In this document: positions 1 to 4,861 of the stretch, piece after piece
How the letters are laid out: each line of letters starts with the position of its first letter
Numbering within the stretch: the first letter of the stretch is position 1
Assembly: GCA_014799585.1 (NCBI GenBank)
Contig: JAAVHU010000007.1
Coordinates: 1 to 8,623, forward strand
Length of the DNA: 8,623 nt
Reading direction: 5' to 3'
Origin: Clostridiales bacterium
GTDB taxonomy: Bacteria > Bacillota > Clostridia > Oscillospirales > Acutalibacteraceae
Program-made: the position numbers and the translations under genes
Notes under the pieces: generated by a model
The model's database searches: none
The model's input: the letters and a program-made list of their open reading frames with translations, nothing else
What the model was told of the DNA's origin: nothing

Positions 1-159
1 GAATACCTCTCGAACATCATTGTATCTAATTTCATCATTTTCTATTTTGTCCGAATGATATGCAAAATCAACTGAATATGAGTTTAACACATATGCCAAT
101 TCATTGGCATTTTTTATATTCTGTTTTTTCCAAAAGTCTAAGATAGATTCGTATGTCAT
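1..159 (-). CDS. Fic family protein, N-terminal part only (runs off the window)
   Basis: Only the first 53 residues are visible; the gene continues beyond base 1. The ATG at 159-157 is preceded by a strong AGGAGG at 165-170. The fragment has the N-terminal helical region of Fic/DOC proteins, and residues 34-42 read YHSDKIEND. This contains the (S/T)xxxE(G/N) inhibitory motif (S36, E40, N41) that in many Fic enzymes blocks the ATP site through its glutamate. Fic enzymes generally transfer AMP from ATP to a hydroxyl group on a target protein; the catalytic HxFx(D/E)GNGR motif lies outside the window, so activity cannot be judged. The gene follows a broken XRE regulator, a common setting for Fic genes in clostridial accessory DNA, and has its own extended -10 promoter. 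Family confidence is good because the motif and its spacing are typical. Confidence 0.85.
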   Translation of the reverse strand, partial: MTYESILDFWKKQNIKNANELAYVLNSYSVDFAYHSDKIENDEIRYNDVREVF

Positions 160-185
160 AACATCCTCCTAATTTTTATGGCTAC

Positions 186-194
186 ATTATAACA
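186..194 (-). promoter_or_regulatory. Extended -10 promoter of the Fic gene
   Basis: Read on the minus strand, TGT followed directly by a perfect TATAAT occupies 194-186, giving an extended -10. No good -35 is present at 17 bp, which is tolerated with an extended -10. The predicted start near 179 leaves a leader of about 20 nt containing AGGAGG. A second TATAAT at 206-201 is a weaker alternative. Confidence 0.55.
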
Positions 195-304
195 CACAAA
201 ATTATAAGATTCTGTAAATTTATTTTTTAGACATAGCAGTACTAATATAGTCACATATAAAACGGTGATATATAAACAAGACAAAATAAACAAATAATTA
301 ATAG

Positions 305-617
305 TTACAACAAGTCTACAATTTCACATCCCAAAACAGCTGATAACTTTTTGCAAAGTATCAAATTTTGCAGATTTTATATCCTTTTGTCTTTGTTCAA
401 AAGCCTGAATTGTTTTTATATTTATTCCACTCATATCAGCGAGTTGTGATTGTGACAATCCCATTCGTTCTCTCTGTAATTTCAAATTAGTTTGATTGTT
501 ATTTTTCTTACTGTTTAGAATTTCAATAAACTTTTCTATTGGTGCCTCATGTGATGCTTTATACATATTAATAAGTTCATCAAAACTTACAAGTTGATGT
601 ATAGATTTGTAACTCAA
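305..617 (-). pseudogene. XRE-type HTH regulator, C-terminal fragment of a broken gene
   Basis: This fragment encodes a linker and a clear XRE helix-turn-helix: GLSQSQLADMSGINIKTIQ at about residues 53-71, followed by AFEQRQKDI. In the main frame the protein stops early at 326-324 after SCFGM. If one A is removed from the A5 run at 348-352, the frame continues as KLSAVLGCEIVDLL and stops at 307-305, exactly the C-terminus expected for this HTH family. The 5' end has no Shine-Dalgarno; its only start is a TTG overlapping the TGA of the upstream fragment (TTGA). The residues on either side of that junction (ending YWVGWALSQYQNAT, resuming LSYKSIHQL) read as one continuous protein, so I regard both pieces as one regulator of about 230 residues broken by indels. 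The intact protein would probably bind DNA. The frameshifts could be true decay or assembly error. Confidence 0.75.
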
Positions 618-1001
618 TTAGTTGCATTTTGGTATTGTGATAATGCCCACCCTACCCAGTATTCTGGAGTACGGCCAAACCTTGGTAACGGTTTCACGCA
701 ATCACAGGAATTGCCTACATCTGACAAAACATCATATACAATTTCTTTTCCGGATTTACCAACAACAAATTTAGGATTGTTATTTTCAAACTGTTGTGCA
801 ACACCACTGCAAATAAACATACCCCAATACTTATTACCATTCAAATTACAGTAGTTTACTGCAAAATCAAACATTGTACCGAGAGCATCCATAGAATTCT
901 CTAAATTATAAATATAATTTGATGTTTTCAGATGGGGCATCGTTGTCTTTATCAATCAATGTTTCTGAACAATTACTTAATTTTAAACCATCAATTGATA
1001 A
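614..1001 (-). pseudogene. N-terminal part of the same broken XRE-associated regulator
   Basis: The longest frame runs 955-614 from a TTG without a ribosome binding site. It encodes YIYNLENSMDALGTMFDF, then YWGMFICSGVAQQFE, then SGKEIVYDVL and finally EYWVGWALSQYQ. From memory of the family, this order is the N-terminal domain of a clostridial XRE regulator of about 230-250 residues whose HTH is at the C-terminus; here the HTH lies in the next fragment, one base out of frame. Just upstream, 1001-909 is open for 31 codons in another frame (LSIDGLKLSNCSETL, then IDKDNDAPSENIKLYL). It has protein-like composition and is probably the displaced N-terminus, so a further indel lies around 910-950. 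No promoter or true start remains, because the transposase remnant abuts this end. The function of the N-terminal domain is unknown to me. Confidence 0.65.
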
Positions 1002-1009
1002 TTATCAAT
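994..1009. repeat. 16-bp perfect palindrome at the IS remnant edge
   Basis: ATTGATAATTATCAAT is its own reverse complement. It lies 12 bases beyond the transposase stop codon, between the IS remnant and the broken regulator. It might be part of the old IS end or a regulator operator, but such AT-only palindromes also arise by chance in this composition. Confidence 0.35.
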
Positions 1010-1021
1010 ATTCTTAATCTT

Positions 1022-1385
1022 CTATTGTTTTAATCTTTTGAGATTTTCATAATATCTATCATAGTTCTGATTAAGTGACACATAATTCAAATATGACTGC
1101 GACCTTTTATTGATATAAGAATTGACATATTCTTATACAATATTTTTCAATTCCTTATAGATTTTATATTGAAATAATGGTTAAAACATTCTATTTTGAA
1201 GTTCTGAAAGAATGATTCTATGAGACTGCATTGTCATATGGTGTACCCGATTTTAAAAATGATTGTATAAAACCATACTCATATATCAAGCAACAAAATG
1301 ATTTTGATGTACAATTGGATCCTCTGACACTGTGGAATACTAAGTCTTTTTGAACAACACGGCCTTCAACTGCCTTCCTAAGTGT
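1022..1385 (-). pseudogene. Degenerate IS3-family transposase (OrfB C-terminal remnant)
   Basis: Reading the minus strand across frames reconstructs the C-terminal half of an IS3-type DDE transposase. Positions 1385-1221 encode TLRKAVEG, KDLVFHSVRGSNCTSKSF, YEYGFIQSFLKSGTPYDNAV and then a stop. Positions 1218-1150 encode ESFFQNFKIECFNHYF in a second frame. From about 1160 to a stop at 1024-1022 a third frame gives EYVNSYINKRSQSYLNYVS followed by LNQNYDRYYENLKRLKQ, with one internal TAA. The expected HSDxGSxYTS motif has lost its catalytic Asp (HSV; GAC to GTC is the simplest change), while the catalytic Glu survives in ESFF. Frame changes, stops and the lost Asp show that it is dead. OrfA, the N-terminal half of OrfB and an upstream terminal repeat are missing. 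Confidence 0.87.
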
Positions 1386-1437
1386 CAAATTTCTCAATCA
1401 TTTGTTATTACTGTTTTAATTGATAATACATATAAAA

Positions 1438-1465
1438 ATCCCTACCTAAAAAGCAAGGTAGGGAT
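1438..1465 (-). terminator. Strong hairpin, terminator-like on the minus strand
   Basis: Arms ATCCCTACCT and AGGTAGGGAT (1438-1447 and 1456-1465) pair perfectly over 10 bp around an 8-nt loop. On the minus strand the stem is followed by TTTTTATAT. No surviving gene reads into it from the right on the minus strand, so it is probably left over from a deleted gene such as an integrase. The plus-strand side has only TATATC after the stem and would terminate poorly. Confidence 0.6.
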
Positions 1466-1532
1466 ATATCATAACTTAGCATGTAAACAGTCTTTTTCCT
1501 TTATTATTTTGTTTGTATTTTTGTTTAATAAT

Positions 1533-1590
1533 TTATGCAACACTTATGCAATTATGTGCAAAAAGTAAGCTTATGCAACAACTTATGCAA
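1533..1590. repeat. Cluster of TTATGCAA direct repeats (candidate integrase arm sites)
   Basis: Perfect TTATGCAA copies start at 1533, 1544, 1571 and 1583, with a degenerate TTATGTGCAA at 1552. They form two pairs spaced 11 and 12 bp, about one helical turn. The last two share the longer core CTTATGCAAC. The cluster ends 113 bp from the 3' end of the tRNA-Pro gene. Short, helically phased repeats beside a tRNA 3' end fit arm-type binding sites of a tyrosine integrase. The integrase itself is not in the window. The rest of 1386-1703 holds two terminator hairpins, a small GAAA-loop hairpin (1624-1641) and no gene. Confidence 0.55.
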
Positions 1591-1664
1591 CGCAAATATC
1601 CTTTAATAAATTCGCAGTTACAAACGCATTGAAAAGTGCGTGGTTAAGCCAAATTTCGACACAT

Positions 1665-1700
1665 AAAAAAGATCAGCCAAACCCTTTAGAATTTGGCTGA
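1665..1700 (-). terminator. Intrinsic terminator of tRNA-Pro
   Basis: On the minus strand TCAGCCAAA and TTTGGCTGA (1692-1700 and 1673-1681) form a perfect 9-bp stem around a 10-nt loop. TCTTTTTTA follows on the 3' side. It starts four bases after the tRNA CCA end. Confidence 0.88.
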
Positions 1701-1703
1701 AAA

Positions 1704-1779
1704 TGGTCGGAGTGACAAGACTTGAACTTGCGGCCCCCAGACCCCCAGTCTGGTGCGCTACCACCTGCGCTACACCCCG
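1704..1779 (-). tRNA. tRNA-Pro (anticodon GGG)
   Basis: The 76-nt cloverleaf has a 7-bp acceptor stem (CGGGGTG with CACTCCG, one G-T pair), D arm GCGC/GCGC, anticodon stem CCAGA/TCTGG with loop CTGGGGG, and T arm GCAAG/CTTGT around TTCAAGT. The anticodon GGG reads proline codons CCC and CCU. C1-G72 with A73 is the usual bacterial tRNA-Pro identity set. The CCA end is encoded. The gene has its own promoter and terminator, and its 3' half is a plausible insertion target for the decayed element to its left. Confidence 0.95.
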
Positions 1780-1790
1780 ATTGCTGTTAT

Positions 1791-1819
1791 ATAATATCAC
1801 AACTATTTTAATAAATCAA
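1791..1819 (-). promoter_or_regulatory. Promoter of tRNA-Pro
   Basis: On the minus strand TTGATT (1819-1814), a 17-bp spacer and TATTAT (1796-1791) are preceded by TGA, giving an extended -10. The predicted start lies about 5 nt before the mature tRNA. Confidence 0.7.
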
Positions 1820-1840
1820 CATTAAAAATAAATTATACTA

Positions 1841-1868
1841 TTGTAAATTATTTTAAATGGTATATACT
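1841..1868 (+). promoter_or_regulatory. Promoter of the structured leader and pncC
   Basis: TTGTAA at 1841-1846, a 16-bp spacer and TATACT at 1863-1868. The predicted start near 1875 places the first hairpin almost at the RNA 5' end. It is back to back with the tRNA-Pro promoter. Confidence 0.55.
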
Positions 1869-1874
1869 ATTAAA

Positions 1875-2043
1875 TGGTGATTCGTGTGATTTTTCACACG
1901 AATCCGATTGTACCGACCTCAAAACTTGCCAGTGGCATAATTTTGAGATGTCTAAATTCCCATTAAACGCCTTATCTGGCTACAACAGGGTATTGGGAAT
2001 TTTTTATATACTATTTGTAGCCAGAAAGACTATGGGAATTAAT
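1875..2043 (+). ncRNA. Structured 5' leader upstream of pncC; candidate riboswitch or attenuator, class unknown
   Basis: Between the promoter and pncC are, in order, four structural elements. Hairpin 1 is GATTCGTGTGA/TCACACGAATC (1879-1889, 1894-1904), 11 bp with a TTTT loop. Hairpin 2 is CTCAAAA/TTTTGAG (1918-1924, 1941-1947) with an inner TGCC/GGCA around AGT. An intrinsic terminator stem AAATTCCCA/TGGGAATTT (1954-1962, 1994-2002) runs into T's. A competing pair of helices is TCTGGCTACAA/TTGTAGCCAGA (1975-1985, 2015-2025), nested inside AATTCCCAT/ATGGGAATT (1955-1963, 2032-2040). The terminator and competing helices use the same left arm, so they cannot coexist. The outer competing helix also covers the region just before the pncC start. 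I do not recognise T-box, TPP, FMN, SAM, purine, glycine, cobalamin, ZTP or other common motifs. The ligand or factor is unknown. Confidence 0.55.
1954..2005 (+). terminator. Conditional intrinsic terminator within the pncC leader
   Basis: A 9-bp stem (1954-1962 with 1994-2002) encloses a 31-nt loop and merges into a six-T run at 2000-2005. With the promoter near 1841-1868 and the gene starting at 2044, it would stop transcription before the coding region unless the alternative pairing forms. Only three base pairs of GGG/CCC strengthen it, so efficiency may be moderate. Confidence 0.55.
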
Positions 2044-2511
2044 ATGGCTCTGGAAGAAGACGTAGTAAACAAATTAATTGAGAAGAATTATCATATTTCC
2101 TTTGCTGAAAGTTGTACAGGCGGGTTATGCTGCGGCACACTTGTAAATGTTACAAACGCATCAAAGGTGCTTGATGTTTCATTTACAACCTATGCGAACG
2201 AGGCTAAAATAGAATTTCTTGGTGTTAAAGCCGATACTATTCTTAAATACGGAGTAGTCTCAGAAGAAGTAGCATATGAAATGGCAGAAGGTGTTGCAAA
2301 AACGGCAGGAAGCGAAGTTGGTGTTGGAATAACAGGCATTGCAGGTCCGGGCGGCGGAACAGCGAAAAAGCCTGTTGGAATGGTCTGTTTTGGTTTCAGC
2401 ATAAACGGAAAGGTTTTCACCTTTACACAGCAATTTGGTGAAATCGGCAGAAATCAGGTTAGAAAATCAAGCGTGGAATTTGTTTTTTCAAAATTAAAGG
2501 AATTACTTTAA
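2044..2511 (+). CDS. pncC: Nicotinamide-nucleotide amidase, CinA C-terminal domain family
   Basis: A stand-alone CinA C-terminal domain of 155 residues, the usual length. This family hydrolyses NMN to nicotinate mononucleotide and ammonia in the cytoplasm, recycling the NMN released by NAD-dependent DNA ligase. Family motifs are AESCTGG (residues 21-27, with nucleophile S23), TYANEAK (49-55, Y50 and K55), VVSEEVA (71-77) and TGIAGPGGGT (97-106). An upstream in-frame ATG at 1948 would add 32 residues, but these are encoded by the leader hairpins and terminator and resemble no family N-terminus. The ATG at 2044 aligns with the usual start; the preceding GGGAA (2034-2038) is a weak binding site. 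The ATG at 2032 is an alternative. The gene stands alone between two tRNA genes, and its leader suggests control by attenuation. The shortness shows that this is not full-length CinA. Confidence 0.9.
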   Translation: MALEEDVVNKLIEKNYHISFAESCTGGLCCGTLVNVTNASKVLDVSFTTYANEAKIEFLGVKADTILKYGVVSEEVAYEMAEGVAKTAGSEVGVGITGIAGPGGGTAKKPVGMVCFGFSINGKVFTFTQQFGEIGRNQVRKSSVEFVFSKLKELL

Positions 2512-2524
2512 AAAATTTTAAAAG

Positions 2525-2559
2525 CATTTCGAGTTCTCTATTGACCGAAATGTTTTTTT
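2525..2559 (+). terminator. Intrinsic terminator of pncC
   Basis: CATTTCG (2525-2531) pairs with CGAAATG (2546-2552) around a 14-nt loop and is followed by seven T's. The loop and right arm also carry the -35 box and spacer of the tRNA-Thr promoter. Confidence 0.85.
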
Positions 2560-2569
2560 ATTGTATAAT
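2541..2569 (+). promoter_or_regulatory. Promoter of tRNA-Thr, embedded in the pncC terminator
   Basis: TTGACC (2541-2546), a 17-bp spacer and a perfect TATAAT (2564-2569). It is the closest match to consensus in the window. The predicted start near 2576 is about 17 nt before the mature tRNA. Confidence 0.85.
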
Positions 2570-2592
2570 TGCAGCACACGAAATTAATATTT

Positions 2593-2668
2593 GCTGATGT
2601 GGCGCAGCTGGTAGCGCAACTGATTCGTAATCAGTAGGCCGTCGGTTCAAATCCGATCATCAGCTCCA
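2593..2668 (+). tRNA. tRNA-Thr (anticodon CGT)
   Basis: A 76-nt cloverleaf with acceptor GCTGATG/CATCAGC, D arm GCGC/GCGC, anticodon stem ACTGA/TCAGT with loop TTCGTAA, and T arm GTCGG/CCGAT around TTCAAAT. Anticodon CGT reads the threonine codon ACG. The discriminator is T and CCA is encoded. The gene is a single transcription unit with its own promoter and terminator. Confidence 0.95.
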
Positions 2669-2671
2669 AAC

Positions 2672-2704
2672 AAAAAGAGGTTATCGAAATGATAACCTCT
2701 TTTT
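2672..2704. terminator. Bidirectional terminator between tRNA-Thr and the GH18 gene
   Basis: AAAAAGAGGTTATC and GATAACCTCTTTTT pair perfectly over 14 bp around GAAAT. T-rich tails follow on both strands, so it serves tRNA-Thr (plus) and the convergent glycosidase gene (minus), whose stop codon lies two bases away. Confidence 0.92.
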
Positions 2705-2706
2705 AT

Positions 2707-4695
2707 TTACCAATTGATTACATATCTATTGAGTGCATTTTCGATACCGCAAGCAACGGAGTTTGGATCATCCATTGTTTTATCACAACCAACACGGAAC
2801 ACCATTACACCGCCCGCTCCGCTAAAGAGTGCATAAGCGGTTTTATCACCTGCAAGAGCAGGAGAACAGAATGTACCCTCATATATCTGATCTGCATCTT
2901 CAACTGTATAATACTTATTATTCCAATAATTCGCATCTTTCAAATCACGCCAGGTTGCCCAATACGGTGTTGTATTGATTGGTCTGCCATAAGCGGCAAT
3001 ACCGATATTGATTTTGCTTAAATCACAGCCATTATCCACAAAGGCTTTAACACCATCCTCTGCCTGCTGCAATGAGCTTTGATAACCATCTGTATCATTA
3101 TCATCATATGCCATAAACTGAATCTGATCTATTGAATCATAGGTTTCTTTTGCAAGACCAAGCTGACCTGCTGAAAGAGCGGTTGAAATGATTGAGCCGT
3201 CTTTAACAGCATTCAAATCCCTTTTGAGTTTTTGAATAAAACTGTCATAAATCTTCCAATCAGAAGGTGTTTGCGGATATTCCCAATCTATATCAACACC
3301 ATCAATATCATATTTCTGAGCAAAAGCAACAGTTTGGTCTGCTATCTTTTCCCAATGCTCTGTCATATAAAAATTAACACCGTTACCAAAAGCACCATCA
3401 GCAAGCGTTGTTACAATCAATTTAACCTTATGGTTCTGATTAGAGCGGTTTGCAATGATTTCTTTAAGAGCAGAAAACTCTTTTGCAAACTTTTCTTCCC
3501 CTGCTTCGCCGAAATTCATATCGCCGTTTTCGTCCCAATGCACTGCGGCAAACACAATCACTGTGCTGTACACATCATAAAATCTCGCATAATTCTTAAC
3601 ATAAGCATCACCCTTTGCAAGAATTTCTGTTGGAACATCACCGTCAAGCCTTTGATAAGCTGTTACCTCAAAATGATCAGCACTACGGGAAGACTCATTA
3701 TAAAGCTTAATAGATTTAATCTTAACAGGTGTATCATCACTTCTGAACTTATCTATGGAAAGACGTATACGATTTGTAACAACTGTATCAAAGCTGCAAA
3801 GACGCTTAGACTGGATTTTTTCACTTTGGTAGCACGTAACCCATTCATTATCAACAAAAGCCTGCAAGCGGAAATACTGAGCCTGATTGCCAACCTCTTC
3901 AATAACAGCAGTGTTTATTTCAGAAGCCTGAGCAAGCTCAATTTCAACATAGCTGTTATTGGCATCTGCAAATCCCTCAGCAGGCATTCTGTTCGGACAC
4001 TGCGCCGTCCAGCAAGTATCGTCATCAGACAAAAGGTTTTCTGCATCCGCTTTTTCGCCGTTTTTTAGGCTTTCAAAAACAATCTTTGCACCATTCATTA
4101 TATTTTCAGACTGCAATGTAATAGGCATAACAGAAGCCTTATCAGCAACTCCGCCTGAGTTTGCACCAAAATAGGAAACTGAAACAACTAAAGCACAAAC
4201 AACCACTGAGCAAACAAGAGCCTGCCACGCTTTCTTTCCGCTGTTGCAGAACACAAGCACAAGACCAATACCAAGCGCAAGGCAGATATAAATTAACTCA
4301 GGCAGAATAGCCTGTATCCCTTTTGCAAAGCCTGCAAGTGAAAATCCGCTGTCAAGACCGAAAACAAGAACAAGCGTATATAAAAACAAAACGATTGTAA
4401 GAACTGCAAATATTGTATGTATAATATTTAAAGCAAGTATGCCTTTTTGATTTTTCAGCTTATCCCCTGCAACAGCAGTTACAAGTAAATGAATAAATGT
4501 AATTGCAATACAAACTAAAATAATACCAAGCATAGTTGGAACGAACTTATCACCAAGCGGATAAAGAGCCGCTATCCAGCCATAAGCCCATTTGGCACTA
4601 TCAAGAAACACAAATGCAAATACCGATAAGATAAAAAACAGGTATGAGCATCCTTTTGAATGCAAGGCATTTGATACCTTTTTGATAAAACCCAT
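2707..4695 (-). CDS. Membrane-anchored GH18 family glycosidase (chitinase or endo-N-acetylglucosaminidase type)
   Basis: A 662-residue protein. About five hydrophobic segments (near 17-33, 55-75, 86-112, 132-150, 157-177) follow a short positive N-terminus. A region of about residues 195-335 has the look of an F5/8-type (CBM32-like) carbohydrate-binding domain, and a GH18 barrel covers about 340-655. The GH18 signature DGVDIDWEYP is at 465-474, with catalytic acid E472 and supporting D465, D468 and D470; MAYD at 528-531 is the typical substrate-contact motif. GH18 enzymes cut beta-1,4 links next to N-acetylglucosamine, as in chitin or N-glycans; which substrate is unclear. With the N-terminus inside, five segments place the catalytic part outside the cell. 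The start is ATG 4695, since AAGGGG (4705-4710) lies 8 nt upstream; ATG 4716 has no binding site and almost no leader. The gene is divergent from an AraC regulator. Confidence 0.88.
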   Translation of the reverse strand: MGFIKKVSNALHSKGCSYLFFILSVFAFVFLDSAKWAYGWIAALYPLGDKFVPTMLGIILVCIAITFIHLLVTAVAGDKLKNQKGILALNIIHTIFAVLTIVLFLYTLVLVFGLDSGFSLAGFAKGIQAILPELIYICLALGIGLVLVFCNSGKKAWQALVCSVVVCALVVSVSYFGANSGGVADKASVMPITLQSENIMNGAKIVFESLKNGEKADAENLLSDDDTCWTAQCPNRMPAEGFADANNSYVEIELAQASEINTAVIEEVGNQAQYFRLQAFVDNEWVTCYQSEKIQSKRLCSFDTVVTNRIRLSIDKFRSDDTPVKIKSIKLYNESSRSADHFEVTAYQRLDGDVPTEILAKGDAYVKNYARFYDVYSTVIVFAAVHWDENGDMNFGEAGEEKFAKEFSALKEIIANRSNQNHKVKLIVTTLADGAFGNGVNFYMTEHWEKIADQTVAFAQKYDIDGVDIDWEYPQTPSDWKIYDSFIQKLKRDLNAVKDGSIISTALSAGQLGLAKETYDSIDQIQFMAYDDNDTDGYQSSLQQAEDGVKAFVDNGCDLSKINIGIAAYGRPINTTPYWATWRDLKDANYWNNKYYTVEDADQIYEGTFCSPALAGDKTAYALFSGAGGVMVFRVGCDKTMDDPNSVACGIENALNRYVINW

Positions 4696-4703
4696 AAAAA
4701 ATT

Positions 4704-4710
4704 TCCCCTT
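4704..4710 (-). promoter_or_regulatory. Ribosome binding site that fixes the GH18 start
   Basis: AAGGGGA on the minus strand, 8 nt before ATG 4695. It falls inside the reading frame of the longer candidate starting at 4716, which lacks its own site. This decides for the shorter protein. Confidence 0.7.
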
Positions 4711-4731
4711 TAACATAAAATATGGTAATTC

Positions 4732-4760
4732 AGTTTAACATAAATAGGACTGATTTTCAA
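4732..4760 (-). promoter_or_regulatory. Promoter of the GH18 gene
   Basis: On the minus strand TTGAAA (4760-4755), a 17-bp spacer ending in TGT, and TAAACT (4737-4732) give an extended -10. The predicted start near 4725 leaves about 30 nt before the chosen ATG. A perfect TATAAT further upstream (around 4769-4774) with a poor -35 is an alternative. Confidence 0.6.
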
Positions 4761-4781
4761 TATAGAGAATTATATATGCTT

Positions 4782-4796
4782 GCACAGGAAAGCACA
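4782..4796. promoter_or_regulatory. GCACA direct repeat, possible AraC-type operator
   Basis: GCACA at 4782-4786 and again at 4792-4796, 10 bp apart, lies midway between the divergent GH18 and araC-type promoters. AraC-family proteins with two HTH units often bind direct repeats one helical turn apart. The repeats are short and the assignment is speculative. Confidence 0.3.
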
Positions 4797-4826
4797 AAAT
4801 GTTAGGATAAAATTATTGATCGCCGA

Positions 4827-4832
4827 TATAAT
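4827..4832 (+). promoter_or_regulatory. -10 box of the AraC-type regulator gene
   Basis: A perfect TATAAT with no recognisable -35 at 16-18 bp, 30 bp before the start codon. A missing -35 would fit an activator-dependent promoter. GAAGGAG at 4848-4854 is the ribosome binding site. Confidence 0.5.
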
Positions 4833-4861
4833 GAAAACACAGACAATGAAGGAGCGAAAAT

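Noticed and set aside
594..854. 86-codon plus-strand frame
   Set aside because: Antisense to the regulator fragment, with no ribosome binding site or motif.
1350..1568. 72-codon plus-strand frame spanning the hairpin and repeats
   Set aside because: No ribosome binding site; the sequence is explained by the transposase remnant, the hairpin and the TTATGCAA repeats.
1533..1590. TTATGCAA cluster as a CRISPR array
   Set aside because: Repeats are only 8 bp with 3-19 bp gaps; CRISPR repeats and spacers are far longer and evenly spaced.
1618..1800. 60-codon minus-strand frame over tRNA-Pro
   Set aside because: It covers the tRNA, its terminator and its promoter; overlap with a clear tRNA makes coding very unlikely.
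1905..1950. T-box leader, because of the GTACCG near 1910-1915
   Set aside because: No Stem I, no specifier loop and the box lies before rather than next to the terminator; pncC is not an amino-acid gene.
1948..2043. Extended N-terminus of pncC from ATG 1948 (32 extra residues)
   Set aside because: The extra codons are formed by the terminator and competing helices of the leader, there is no ribosome binding site, and the protein family starts at the later methionine.
3232..4068. 278-codon plus-strand frame inside the GH18 gene
   Set aside because: Antisense to strongly supported GH18 and CBM-like coding sequence; it shows no recognisable motif.
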